Assembly: GCA_900542875.1 (NCBI GenBank)
Contig: UQPH01000001.1
Location: 124,001-188,000 of the forward strand
From: an uncultured Eubacterium sp.
GTDB lineage: Bacteria; Bacillota; Clostridia; Oscillospirales; Acutalibacteraceae
Length of the DNA stretch: 64,000 nt
Direction of reading: 5' to 3'
This document shows positions 8,503 through 15,812 of this stretch, in pieces. The notes under the pieces were generated by a model. It ran no database searches and was not told where the DNA came from. It worked only from the letters and a program-made list of their open reading frames with translations. Each line of letters begins with the position of its first letter. Position 1 is the stretch's first letter. The position numbers were made by a program, and so were the translations under genes.

Positions 8503-8853
8503 ATGATTAATAACAATAAAACTAAAACATACAGTATATCTGCCAAATTAATTCCTGTGGATATTGAAGTTATTAAAGTGTATTTGCTTGGTGCAGTAAA
8601 TGCCTTTTGCAATGCTAAACCGGATGAGGCTTTTTCAGCTCGTATCCTTTTTGGCGGAAATAACAGAAATTGGGGCAATACTCCAATGCAGAAGCTCTAT
8701 GACTATTACATAAAAGAGGGAAAAACAGAGGAGGACGCCCATCAAGCTGCCGCAATAGATGCAGGCAGATTGTTGAAAGCAGTTCTTGAAAGAGATTCAA
8801 GAAAATTTGAAATTGTGGGAAAAGACACAGGAACGTTATATAAATTAGTTTAG
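8503..8853 (+). CDS. hypothetical protein, 116 residues
   Basis: Not recognised. The gene has a good ribosome site (GAGGAG, 8 bases before the ATG) and is followed by a terminator, so it is likely real. The protein is soluble, without signal peptide or membrane span. It has a beta-like start (TYSISAKLIPVDIEVIKVYLL), a central FGGNNRNWGNTPMQKLYDYY stretch, a helical DAHQAAAIDAGRLLKAVLE segment and a basic end. It lies 106 bases after the collagen-like gene in the same direction, separated by an AT-rich gap in which I see no convincing promoter, so it may share that transcript. Nothing in it indicates a function. Confidence 0.6.
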   Translation: MINNNKTKTYSISAKLIPVDIEVIKVYLLGAVNAFCNAKPDEAFSARILFGGNNRNWGNTPMQKLYDYYIKEGKTEEDAHQAAAIDAGRLLKAVLERDSRKFEIVGKDTGTLYKLV

Positions 8854-8861
8854 TCATTAAT

Positions 8862-8895
8862 AAAATGCTCGGATAATTTTCGAGCATTTTATTTT
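8862..8895 (+). terminator. terminator after the 116-residue gene
   Basis: AAATGCTCG at 8863-8871 pairs with CGAGCATTT at 8881-8889 around a 9-base loop, followed by a TATTTTG run. Confidence 0.8.
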
Positions 8896-8925
8896 GTCTG
8901 TTTCTTCAGCAAAGAGTAAACCCCC

Positions 8926-8982
8926 GAAGCGAATTCGCTTCAGGGTGTGTATTTTAAACCGTAGGGGCGAACTGCGTTCGCC
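8926..8982. repeat. pair of intergenic palindromes (dispersed-repeat type)
   Basis: GAAGCGAATTCGCTTC (8926-8941) is a perfect 16-bp palindrome. At 8966-8982 GGCGAA and TTCGCC flank CTGCG, in the context GTAGGGGCGAACTGCG. The latter resembles a palindromic intergenic repeat that is common in gut Firmicutes genomes. It lies just past the end of trmL, so it could act as a transcript end for that operon. Confidence 0.55.
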
Positions 8983-8986
8983 TGTT

Positions 8987-9487
8987 TTACCATTCTAAAT
9001 TGTGGAGTTTGCCTTTTTGGACTAATTCGGGGTAGCCCCATTGGCGAAGCACCTCGTATGTGCCGATTGCAACAGCGTTTGACAGATTAAGGCTTCTTAT
9101 TATTCCTCTCATCGGCATACGCACGCAGAAATCGTGATTGTCCTTTAATAGTTCCTCGGGCAATCCCTTTGTTTCCTTGCCGAAAACGAGGTAGCAATGG
9201 TTTGGGTACTTAATATCCGAGTGTGCCTGCTCTGCTTTGGTTGTAAAATAATAGAACTGTCCGCCCTTGTTTTTCTCAAAAAACTCCTCGGTGCTGTCGT
9301 AAAAGGTGATGTCGAGCTTATCCCAATAGTCAAGACCTGCCCTTTTTACCTGCTTGTCCGTAATGTGAAATCCCATAGGGCCGACAAGATGAAGTCTTGC
9401 GCCCGTTGCCGCACAGGTTCTTGCAATGTTGCCTGTGTTTTGCGGAATTTCAGGCTCTATCAGCACTATATTAAGCGAGTGTTCCAT
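8987..9487 (-). CDS. trmL: tRNA (cytidine(34)-2'-O)-methyltransferase
   Basis: SpoU/TrmH-superfamily methyltransferase of 166 residues, the short single-domain form typical of TrmL, which 2'-O-methylates the wobble base of certain leucine tRNAs using S-adenosylmethionine. Motifs of the trefoil-knot fold are visible: PEIPQNTGNIARTC near the start (residues 12-25), LVFGKETKGLPEELL (motif 2) and the terminal MRGIIRSLNLSNAVAIGTYE (motif 3). It is the last gene of the dus-nagA-trmL operon, and its first 17 bases overlap the end of nagA, indicating translational coupling. Confidence 0.93.
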   Translation of the reverse strand: MEHSLNIVLIEPEIPQNTGNIARTCAATGARLHLVGPMGFHITDKQVKRAGLDYWDKLDITFYDSTEEFFEKNKGGQFYYFTTKAEQAHSDIKYPNHCYLVFGKETKGLPEELLKDNHDFCVRMPMRGIIRSLNLSNAVAIGTYEVLRQWGYPELVQKGKLHNLEW

Positions 9488-10595
9488 TTATATACACCTC
9501 TTCAATGTTAAAATTCTCGTCGGTTACGATAAGGTCGGCACATTTTCCAACCGAAATCGAGCCGATTTTTTTTTCCTCTCCGATTGCCCTTGCAGGGTTA
9601 ATTGTGCAGGATTTAATCGCCGTCTTAAAATCAATGCCGAAGTTGAGCAAATTCTTGAACTCGTCAAATACATTGGTAATCGAAGCGGCGATTGTGCCGT
9701 CCGATAAGCGTGCAACGGTGTAGCCGTCCTTTACATATGTCATCTGTCCGCCCAGTTCAAACTCGCCGTTTCCGAGCCCTGCGCCACGCATAGAATCGCT
9801 GATTACGCAGGCTCTGTCCTCGCCTAAAATCTTAAATGTATTTCTTAGCACCGTCGGGCAAATGTGCGCTCCGTCACAGATGAGTTCGCATGTAACGCCG
9901 CTGTCGAATGCGACGCCCACAACTCCTGCCTCACGGTGCGTCATCGGGGTCATTGCGTTGAATAAATGCGTTGCGTGATTAATTCCGTTCTTTATCGCCT
10001 CTGCCGCTTCTTCTGCGTTCGCCGCAGTGTGACCGATTGAGACGGTTGCTTTTTTGCTTGCGTGCTCGATAAATTTTTTGCTGTCGAACGCCTCGGGCGC
10101 TATCGTGATTAACTTCATCAGTCCCTCGCTCGCATCGTATAATCTGTTGAAATAGTCAACGGTGCCGGGTATAACATAATCTCCGTTTTGTGCTCCCTTT
10201 TTGCTCATGGCGATGAACGGACCTTCAAAATTGATTCCTGCAATCTTTGACCTGCCTGCCTTGCCGTTCTTTGCGTAATCGGAGATGACCTCTGCAATGT
10301 CGCACAGCCTGTCGATAGGCAGAGTCATTGTTGTCGGGCAAAATGAAGTAATGCCTCTTTTTGCAAGATATGCACTTATTTTGTCGAGAGCCTCGGGCGT
10401 TCCGTCGCTTGAGTCGCCGCCGTCGCCGCCGTGAATGTGAATGTCTATGAAACCCGGCATAACTATTTTGCCGTTCATATCTTTTCCGTCACCGTCGATT
10501 ATGCCTATCTCCGATATTTTTCCGTTTTCGATTTTTATGTCGCCGAATTCTTTTTCAAATTCTTCGTTTATGAATGTGCAATTTTTAAGTATCAT
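9471..10595 (-). CDS. nagA: N-acetylglucosamine-6-phosphate deacetylase
   Basis: Amidohydrolase that removes acetate from N-acetylglucosamine 6-phosphate, producing glucosamine 6-phosphate for wall recycling or catabolism. The metal-site region IDIHIHGGDGGDSSDG, FEGPFIAMSKKGAQ, SIGHTAAN, HLFNAMTPMTHREAG and the ISDSMRGAGLG segment match the NagA pattern, and the length (374 residues) is normal. I start at the ATG at 10595, which overlaps the stop of dus as TAATG and has AAGGAG upstream; a GTG nine bases earlier is also open. No nagB is adjacent. Confidence 0.93.
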   Translation of the reverse strand: MILKNCTFINEEFEKEFGDIKIENGKISEIGIIDGDGKDMNGKIVMPGFIDIHIHGGDGGDSSDGTPEALDKISAYLAKRGITSFCPTTMTLPIDRLCDIAEVISDYAKNGKAGRSKIAGINFEGPFIAMSKKGAQNGDYVIPGTVDYFNRLYDASEGLMKLITIAPEAFDSKKFIEHASKKATVSIGHTAANAEEAAEAIKNGINHATHLFNAMTPMTHREAGVVGVAFDSGVTCELICDGAHICPTVLRNTFKILGEDRACVISDSMRGAGLGNGEFELGGQMTYVKDGYTVARLSDGTIAASITNVFDEFKNLLNFGIDFKTAIKSCTINPARAIGEEKKIGSISVGKCADLIVTDENFNIEEVYINGTLA

Positions 10596-11557
10596 TATTC
10601 GCACTCCTTAAGTATTTTGTACGACAGTTCTTGGAGTTGCTCAAATCGCTCGAGTTTCCCTATCTCTGCTCTGAGTTTTGCACCGCCTCGCATACCCTTT
10701 GTGTAATATGCGGCGTGGTGGCGTGCCTCTCTCATTGCCGTGTACTCGCCTTTGTATTCTATGATTTTTTGTATGTGTTTTAGCATTACCGCCATTTTCT
10801 GCGTAACGCTCGGCTCGGGCAAAACTCTGCATTCGTCAAGATATGCGTTGATTTTTGAAAACACCCATGGATTTCCCAGCGCACCTCTGCCTATCATTAT
10901 TGCGTCTGCGTTCGTTTTTTCCAGCATAATCGCTGCCGACTGTTCGTCTTTTATGTCTCCGTTTGCGATAACGGGAATGCCGACGGCTTTTTTTACTTGT
11001 GCAATTATGTCAAAATCCACGCTGCCGCTGTACATTTGCTGTCTTGTCCTGCCGTGCACCGTCACTGCGCTCGCACCTGCCTTTTCGGCGAGTTCAGCCA
11101 TCTGTACTGCGTTTACGCTCTCGTCGTCCCAACCTTTTCGGATTTTAACCGTTACGGGAATATCGACCGACTGCACCACCGCCTTGGTTATTTCGTAAGC
11201 AAGCTCTGGCTTTTTCATAAGGCTCGCCCCTCCACCGTTCATTGCAATTTTCGGAGCAGGACAGCCCATATTTATGTCTATTATGTCCGGATTGAAGTCA
11301 AGGCATTTTACCGCCGCTTTCGCCATAATTTCGGGGTCATCGCCGAAAATCTGTGCCCCTGCCGGTCTGTCATTTCCTAAGGTCAAAAGCTGAGCACTCT
11401 TTTTGTCGCTCATGGTCAGTCCCTTTGACGATACCATTTCGCTTACGGTATATGCCGCACCGTATTGCACGCACAACTCCCTGAATGCCAAATCCGCTAT
11501 TCCTGCCATCGGGGCTAAAAACGCTATGTGATTAAATTCTAAATCCTTTATTTTCAT
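10595..11557 (-). CDS. dus: tRNA dihydrouridine synthase (DusB-like)
   Basis: Flavin enzyme that reduces uridine to dihydrouridine in tRNA. The 320-residue protein shows FLAPMAGIADLAFRELC at the N-terminus, DINMGCPAPKIAMNGGGASL with the catalytic cysteine, VKIRKGWDD, and VHGRTRQQMYSG with PVIANGDI, all standard for the TIM-barrel Dus family. It is the first gene of a three-gene minus-strand operon and shares its stop with the nagA start. A candidate promoter lies at 11586-11614. Confidence 0.94.
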   Translation of the reverse strand: MKIKDLEFNHIAFLAPMAGIADLAFRELCVQYGAAYTVSEMVSSKGLTMSDKKSAQLLTLGNDRPAGAQIFGDDPEIMAKAAVKCLDFNPDIIDINMGCPAPKIAMNGGGASLMKKPELAYEITKAVVQSVDIPVTVKIRKGWDDESVNAVQMAELAEKAGASAVTVHGRTRQQMYSGSVDFDIIAQVKKAVGIPVIANGDIKDEQSAAIMLEKTNADAIMIGRGALGNPWVFSKINAYLDECRVLPEPSVTQKMAVMLKHIQKIIEYKGEYTAMREARHHAAYYTKGMRGGAKLRAEIGKLERFEQLQELSYKILKECE

Positions 11558-11585
11558 ATGTAAACCTTTTCACTTTCTTATGCCT

Positions 11586-11614
11586 AATATATCACAAAAT
11601 ATCTTTAATTACAA
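11586..11614 (-). promoter_or_regulatory. candidate promoter of the dus-nagA-trmL operon
   Basis: On the minus strand TTGTAA (11609-11614) and TATATT (11586-11591) are 17 bp apart, ending about 28 bases before the dus start. The surroundings are AT-rich, so chance matches are possible. Confidence 0.4.
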
Positions 11615-11712
11615 TTATTATATATTTATTATATTAATACTGTGATAATTTACCATAATTTTATAAAATGCCGAAAAGGTGCGTATTTCCTCTTGACATA
11701 TTTGTAATATTG

Positions 11713-11729
11713 TGTTACTCTTTTGTTAC
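11713..11729 (+). promoter_or_regulatory. WalR (YycF)-type box upstream of murA
   Basis: TGTTAC-TCTTT-TGTTAC is a perfect match to the WalR consensus of two TGTWAH hexamers spaced by 5 bases. It overlaps the weak -10 of a possible promoter whose TTGACA is at 11693-11698. A walJ homologue lies just downstream of murA, which makes regulation by a WalRK system plausible, but walR and walK are not in the window. Confidence 0.45.
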
Positions 11730-11772
11730 CTTAAAAAACAACAAAATATTGACAAAAAATGTTTGAATTTTT

Positions 11773-11798
11773 GTACTACACAATATATTGTATAGTAC
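11773..11798. promoter_or_regulatory. 26-bp near-perfect palindrome in the murA upstream region
   Basis: GTACTACACAATA and TATTGTATAGTAC pair at 12 of 13 positions. The core ACAATATATTGT recurs in the dnaD promoter at 49995-50006. The rest of the 11558-11980 gap is AT-rich and holds another TTGACA (11749-11754) and the murA promoter, but no gene that I can see. Confidence 0.5.
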
Positions 11799-11885
11799 TG
11801 ACGAAAATGTTATGTATTTTGTTGATATAAATGATTACATTTTGGAAAAAAAGGCGTATCTTTTATTCCATTTTTTATTGCCTTT

Positions 11886-11894
11886 TGGTATAAT
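11886..11894 (+). promoter_or_regulatory. murA promoter with extended -10
   Basis: TGGTATAAT combines a TG dinucleotide with a consensus TATAAT (11889-11894). The -35 region at 17 bp distance (TTCCAT) is poor, as is usual for extended -10 promoters. The predicted leader is about 80 nt. Confidence 0.55.
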
Positions 11895-11980
11895 ATTTTA
11901 TGTGTGAATTTACACATATTTTTATTTTTGCTTTTAATACTATAAATATATGAAATTCCTCAAAGATTGGAGGGCTGAAA

Positions 11981-13267
11981 TTGGATAATTTTGTTATTAA
12001 CGGCGGACACGAACTGTTCGGCGAGGTTAGCATCAGCGGTGCAAAGAACGCAGCCGTTGCCATTATCCCTGCGGCTATACTTGCGGATGATGTCGTAAGA
12101 ATAGAGAATATACCGCAAATCAGCGATGTTCAGCTTATTATCGAAATTCTTGACAGAATGGGCGCTGACATTAAACTTGTGAATAAGAACACTCTTGATA
12201 TAGATACTTCTAATATTAATTACCAGAGCGTTCCGTATGAACTTACATCTCATTTCAGGGCAAGTTACTATCTCATAGGTGCAATGCTCGGCAGATTTAA
12301 TCAGGCAGAGGTTGCTATGCCGGGCGGATGCAATTTCGGCGTAAGACCCATTGACCAGCATATCAAGGGCTTTGAGATGCTGGGCGCAGATGTTGACATA
12401 GTTGACGGTATGGTTTGTGCCAAAGCGGATAAACTTATGGGTACATCTATATATATGGATGTCGTTTCCGTAGGCGCAACTATTAATATTATGCTTGCCG
12501 CAGTTAAGGCAAGAGGACTTACCATAATCGAAAACGCAGCCAAAGAGCCGCACATAGTTGACCTTGCGAACTTCCTTAACTCAATGGGTGCGGATGTCAG
12601 AGGCGCAGGTACGGATGTAATTAAAATCCGTGGTGTAGAAAAGATGCACGGCTGTACCTATTCTATCATTCCCGACCAAATCGAGGCAGGCACATATATG
12701 GTTGCTACTGCTGCGTGCGGCGGAGATGTTCTTATTAAGAATGTCATTCCCAAACACCTTGAGTCTATTTCCGCAAAGCTCGAGGAAGCAGGCGCAGAGG
12801 TTATCGAGTATGATGACGCTGTTCGTGTAACAAGATTTAAGGCTCTTAATAAATGCAATGTAAAGACTATGCCTCATCCGGGCTTTCCAACCGATATGCA
12901 GCCGCAGATGGCAGTGCTTCTCTCAATCGCAAACGGTACGAGCATTCTCTCCGAGAGCGTTTGGGATAATCGTTTTCAGTATGTCGGTCAACTTCTTCGT
13001 ATGGGTGCCGATATTCAGGTTGACGGTAAGGTTGCCGTAATTGTCGGAGTACCTAAACTTGCGGGAGTTTCTGTTAAGGCTACCGACCTCAGAGCAGGTG
13101 CGGCTATGATAATCGCAGGACTTGTTGCCGAGGGTACAACCACTGTCGAGGATATTGTTTATGTTGACCGTGGATATGAGGATATTGTGGAAAAACTTTC
13201 CGCTCTCGGTGCGGATATTAAGCGAGTATCCGTAAATGACGATAATGCTGTCCAAACAGCAGGCTAA
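11981..13267 (+). CDS. murA: UDP-N-acetylglucosamine 1-carboxyvinyltransferase
   Basis: First committed step of peptidoglycan synthesis: transfers enolpyruvate from PEP to UDP-GlcNAc. The 428-residue protein has SGAKNAAVAIIPAAIL near the N-terminus, PGGCNFGVRPIDQH with the active-site cysteine that fosfomycin alkylates, PHPGFPTDMQPQ, and DLRAGAAMIIAGLVAEG near the end. The start is TTG at 11981 with GGAGGG about 7 bases upstream; no ATG fits the conserved N-terminus better. It is followed by a terminator and then walJ. Confidence 0.95.
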   Translation: MDNFVINGGHELFGEVSISGAKNAAVAIIPAAILADDVVRIENIPQISDVQLIIEILDRMGADIKLVNKNTLDIDTSNINYQSVPYELTSHFRASYYLIGAMLGRFNQAEVAMPGGCNFGVRPIDQHIKGFEMLGADVDIVDGMVCAKADKLMGTSIYMDVVSVGATINIMLAAVKARGLTIIENAAKEPHIVDLANFLNSMGADVRGAGTDVIKIRGVEKMHGCTYSIIPDQIEAGTYMVATAACGGDVLIKNVIPKHLESISAKLEEAGAEVIEYDDAVRVTRFKALNKCNVKTMPHPGFPTDMQPQMAVLLSIANGTSILSESVWDNRFQYVGQLLRMGADIQVDGKVAVIVGVPKLAGVSVKATDLRAGAAMIIAGLVAEGTTTVEDIVYVDRGYEDIVEKLSALGADIKRVSVNDDNAVQTAG

Positions 13268-13279
13268 AATACAAAATCA

Positions 13280-13306
13280 ATCCTCGTCGCACGGCGGGGA
13301 TTTTTT
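13280..13306 (+). terminator. terminator after murA
   Basis: ATCCTCGTC and GGCGGGGAT form a 9-bp stem (two or three G-U pairs) around GCAC, followed by TTTTTT. The walJ ribosome site lies just downstream. Confidence 0.8.
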
Positions 13307-13326
13307 GATGAAAAGGAGGGTGAAAT

Positions 13327-14115
13327 ATGTCAAAGGCGTGCCAACTTTTTTCCGGCAGTAAGGGCAATTCCATATATCTGTCCTGCTCGACCGGAAAGTT
13401 TTTGATTGATGTCGGCGTCAGTGCAAAAAGAATAGAAAAGGCACTTGATGAAATCGGGGTTTCACCGAGCGAACTTTGCGGCATATTTGTCACCCACGAG
13501 CACTCCGACCATATCAGCGGACTGCGGGTTTTCGCCTGTCGATATAACCTTGATGTTTATGCTCACCCCGATGTTATCGCCGCTATGCGAAATACGAAAA
13601 AGATAGACGATAAGGTCAAAACTAAGGAAATCACTTCACCGCTCGAACTGTCGGGAGTTAAGATTATTCCTTTTGAAAACAGCCACGACAGCGTAGCCTG
13701 TCTCGGTTACAGATTTGATATGAGCGACGGCAGAAGTATTTGTGTTTGTACCGATACGGGTTATGTCACCGATGACGCAAGAGATAAAATGCAGGGTTGC
13801 GATTTGGCTTTTCTCGAGTCAAATCACGAGGTCACCATGCTCCAAAACGGCACATATACATATCAACTCAAGCAAAGGATTTTGTCCCAAACGGGTCATC
13901 TTTCAAATTTTGCATGTGCCGAATATGCTTGCGATTTGGTTAAGCATGGTACTACGAGAATTGTTCTTTCTCACTTGAGCAGAGAAAATAATATGCCCGA
14001 CATCGCTTATCAGACAACTCTTTGTGCGCTCAGGCAGGAGGGCTTTAAGGAAAATAAAGATTTCAGACTCAGCGTGTCACCGCAGGAAAACCACGAAAGA
14101 CCCATTGTTTTATGA
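13327..14115 (+). CDS. walJ: MBL-fold hydrolase of the WalJ/YycJ family
   Basis: Metallo-beta-lactamase fold protein of 262 residues. The start LFSGSKGNSIYL and the metal motif THEHSDH (about residues 56-62), with VCTDTGYV, LESNHE and LSHLSRENN further on, are characteristic of YycJ/WalJ, a putative nuclease-type phosphodiesterase linked to cell-wall homeostasis and DNA metabolism. In Bacillus it closes the walRK operon; here walR and walK are not adjacent. Its stop overlaps the rlmH start (ATGA), as in many Firmicutes where walJ and rlmH are neighbours. AGGAGG precedes the ATG. Confidence 0.9.
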   Translation: MSKACQLFSGSKGNSIYLSCSTGKFLIDVGVSAKRIEKALDEIGVSPSELCGIFVTHEHSDHISGLRVFACRYNLDVYAHPDVIAAMRNTKKIDDKVKTKEITSPLELSGVKIIPFENSHDSVACLGYRFDMSDGRSICVCTDTGYVTDDARDKMQGCDLAFLESNHEVTMLQNGTYTYQLKQRILSQTGHLSNFACAEYACDLVKHGTTRIVLSHLSRENNMPDIAYQTTLCALRQEGFKENKDFRLSVSPQENHERPIVL

Positions 14116-14594
14116 TTAAGGTTAATGTTATTGCCGTAGGCAAGTTAAAGGAAAAATATTTAAGAGAAGCGTGTAACGAATATGTTAAACGCCTCGGCGC
14201 TTTTTCTAAGGTGAGTGTTGTCGAGGTGTCGGAGGAGAGATGCAGTGATAATCCGTCACCGTCCGAAATCGAAACCGTAAAAGACAAAGAGGGCAAGCGT
14301 ATAATCGCAAAGATTTTGAAATCTTCCTTTGTCATTCCGCTTTGTATCGAGGGCACTCAGTATTCGAGCGAGGATTTTTCAAAGAAAATAGAAGCCGCAT
14401 CCGTTTCGGGCGTGAGCGATATTACCTTTATAATCGGCGGTTCGTTCGGGCTGAGCGATGAGGTTAAGTCGCTCGGTAAAATGAAACTCTCATTTGGCAA
14501 GATGACGCTTCCGCACCAACTGATGAGGGTGGTTTTGCTCGAGCAGGTTTATCGTGCGTTCTCCATTTCAAATAACGGCAAATATCACAAATAA
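14112..14594 (+). CDS. rlmH: 23S rRNA (pseudouridine1915-N3)-methyltransferase
   Basis: SPOUT-class methyltransferase of 160 residues that modifies pseudouridine 1915 in helix 69 of 23S rRNA on the assembled ribosome. Visible are the N-terminal IAVGKLKEKYL, the SAM-knot segment FIIGGSFGLSDEV and the signature end HQLMRVVLLEQVYRAF with NGKYHK. It overlaps walJ by four bases and is followed within 10 bases by a terminator. Confidence 0.95.
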   Translation: MIKVNVIAVGKLKEKYLREACNEYVKRLGAFSKVSVVEVSEERCSDNPSPSEIETVKDKEGKRIIAKILKSSFVIPLCIEGTQYSSEDFSKKIEAASVSGVSDITFIIGGSFGLSDEVKSLGKMKLSFGKMTLPHQLMRVVLLEQVYRAFSISNNGKYHK

Positions 14595-14603
14595 TCTTTA
14601 TCG

Positions 14604-14634
14604 CCTCGGTAAAACTAATACCGAGGTGTTTTTT
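14604..14634 (+). terminator. terminator after rlmH that also holds the spoVAD ribosome site
   Basis: CCTCGGT (14604-14610) and ACCGAGG (14620-14626) form a perfect 7-bp stem, followed by TGTTTTTT. The only Shine-Dalgarno-like sequence for spoVAD, GAGGTG at 14623-14628, is part of the 3' arm, and the spoVAD ATG directly follows the T run. The hairpin may therefore act both as a terminator and as a translation block. Confidence 0.75.
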
Positions 14635-15657
14635 ATGCGAAAAAACAATGGAACATATTATTTTGACGAGCCGCCTTTAATTGTTGCTAGCGCAGGCGTT
14701 GCAGGGAAAAAAGAGGGCGAGGGTCCGCTTAAAAATTATTTTGACGCCGTGTTTGAAGATACGACAATGGGTGTAAACAGTTTTGAGCAGGCTGAATCCG
14801 CCATGCTCCACGACGCTTTTATCCGTGCTTTGTCTAAGGCGGGCAAAAGCCCGTCGGAGATTGATATGGTTATGTGCGGCGATTTGCTCGACCAATGCGT
14901 AGGCTCGTGCTTTGCACTTAAGGATTTGGAAATGCCGTTTGTCGGTATGTACGGTGCGTGCTCAACTATGGCACTGACTTTGTGCAATGCCTGTTTTGCC
15001 GTTGACGCAGGGGCAAACACCGTTGCCGTCGGTGCTTCGAGCCACTTTGCCTCCAGTGAAAGACAGTTTCGTTTTCCGCTTGAATACGGAGGACAGCGGC
15101 CGCAGACTTCACAGTGGACGGTCACGGGAGCAGGTGCGGCAGTAGTGCAAAATCCAAAAACCGCCGCCGAAAGCGAAAAGGGTTCGCCCCATATTTCCGC
15201 CGTTCATATCGGTACTATTACCGACCTCGGCATTAAGGATGCAAACAATATGGGAGCGGCTATGGCACCTGCCGCAGCGAGAACGATAGGCGGCTTTTTG
15301 TCCGATACCGGCACTTCGCCCGATGATTATGATATGATTGTTACAGGCGATTTGGGCTATACGGGCAGTACGCTTTTGTATGAACTTATAAAGAAGGAAT
15401 ACGGCGTTGACATTCGTTCGGTGCATAAGGATTGCGGTCTTATGATTTTTGATTTGGAGGAGCAGGATGTTCATTCGGGAGGTTCGGGTTGCGGTTGCAG
15501 TGCAAGCGTGCTTTGCTCGTATTTGCTCGGCGAAATGAATAAGGGTCGATTGCATAAAATTCTTTTTACCGCCACGGGTGCGCTGATGTCTCCCACTTCG
15601 TGCAAACAGGGACAGCCTATCCCCGGTATTGCCCACAGTGTGCTGATAGAAATATAA
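14635..15657 (+). CDS. spoVAD: stage V sporulation protein AD
   Basis: Thiolase-fold protein of the SpoVA channel, which moves calcium-dipicolinate into the forespore. The 340 residues show FDEPPLIVASAGVAGKKEGEGP at the start, FDAVFEDTTMG, GDLLDQC, GACSTMALTLC (with the thiolase-like cysteine), ASSHFASSERQFRFPLEYG and the terminal GQPIPGIAHSVLIEI, all typical of SpoVAD. Normally it sits between spoVAC and spoVAE; here both are absent and the flanks are rlmH and an ABC exporter. The ATG at 14635 is chosen because an in-frame upstream extension overlaps rlmH and the terminator. No sigma-G promoter could be assigned. Confidence 0.9.
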   Translation: MRKNNGTYYFDEPPLIVASAGVAGKKEGEGPLKNYFDAVFEDTTMGVNSFEQAESAMLHDAFIRALSKAGKSPSEIDMVMCGDLLDQCVGSCFALKDLEMPFVGMYGACSTMALTLCNACFAVDAGANTVAVGASSHFASSERQFRFPLEYGGQRPQTSQWTVTGAGAAVVQNPKTAAESEKGSPHISAVHIGTITDLGIKDANNMGAAMAPAAARTIGGFLSDTGTSPDDYDMIVTGDLGYTGSTLLYELIKKEYGVDIRSVHKDCGLMIFDLEEQDVHSGGSGCGCSASVLCSYLLGEMNKGRLHKILFTATGALMSPTSCKQGQPIPGIAHSVLIEI

Positions 15658-15660
15658 TGT

Positions 15661-15689
15661 TTGACTTTTGTTAACATATAATGTATATT
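15661..15689 (+). promoter_or_regulatory. promoter of the ABC exporter operon
   Basis: TTGACT (15661-15666) and TATATT (15684-15689) are 17 bp apart, immediately after the spoVAD stop. The predicted start near 15696 lies at the beginning of the 5S-rRNA-like leader. Confidence 0.7.
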
Positions 15690-15695
15690 TAGTAT

Positions 15696-15812
15696 ATAAG
15701 AGGTCGGTCGTTGCCGACTGTCATAGGAGAAACTGTTCCCATACCGAACACAGAATTAGCCCTCCTCGCAAAATTTTGCGGGGGGGGGTAACTTTATTTT
15801 AGGAGGGAAATT
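15696..15812 (+). ncRNA. structured leader with a 5S rRNA helix II/III mimic
   Basis: The leader is about 117 nt long. GTCGG (15703-15707) and CCGAC (15714-15718) make a first hairpin. Then AGGAG (15725-15729) pairs with CTCCT (15762-15766), and CTGT (15733-15736) pairs with ACAG (15750-15753) around TTCCCATACCGAAC. This arm reproduces helix II, loop B, helix III and loop C of bacterial 5S rRNA almost exactly, but helices IV/V and the GCGCCGATGGTA part are missing, so it is not a working 5S gene. CCCTCCT (15760-15766) is also a perfect complement of the ABC gene's ribosome site AGGAGGG (15801-15807). It can pair instead with the G run at 15780-15788 around the palindrome CGCAAAATTTTGCG. These are three mutually exclusive foldings. 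Confidence 0.6.

Noticed and set aside
15696..15812. A functional 5S rRNA gene
   Set aside because: Helices IV and V, loop E and the 3' strand of helix I are absent, there is no rRNA operon nearby, and a ribosome site and start codon follow directly.
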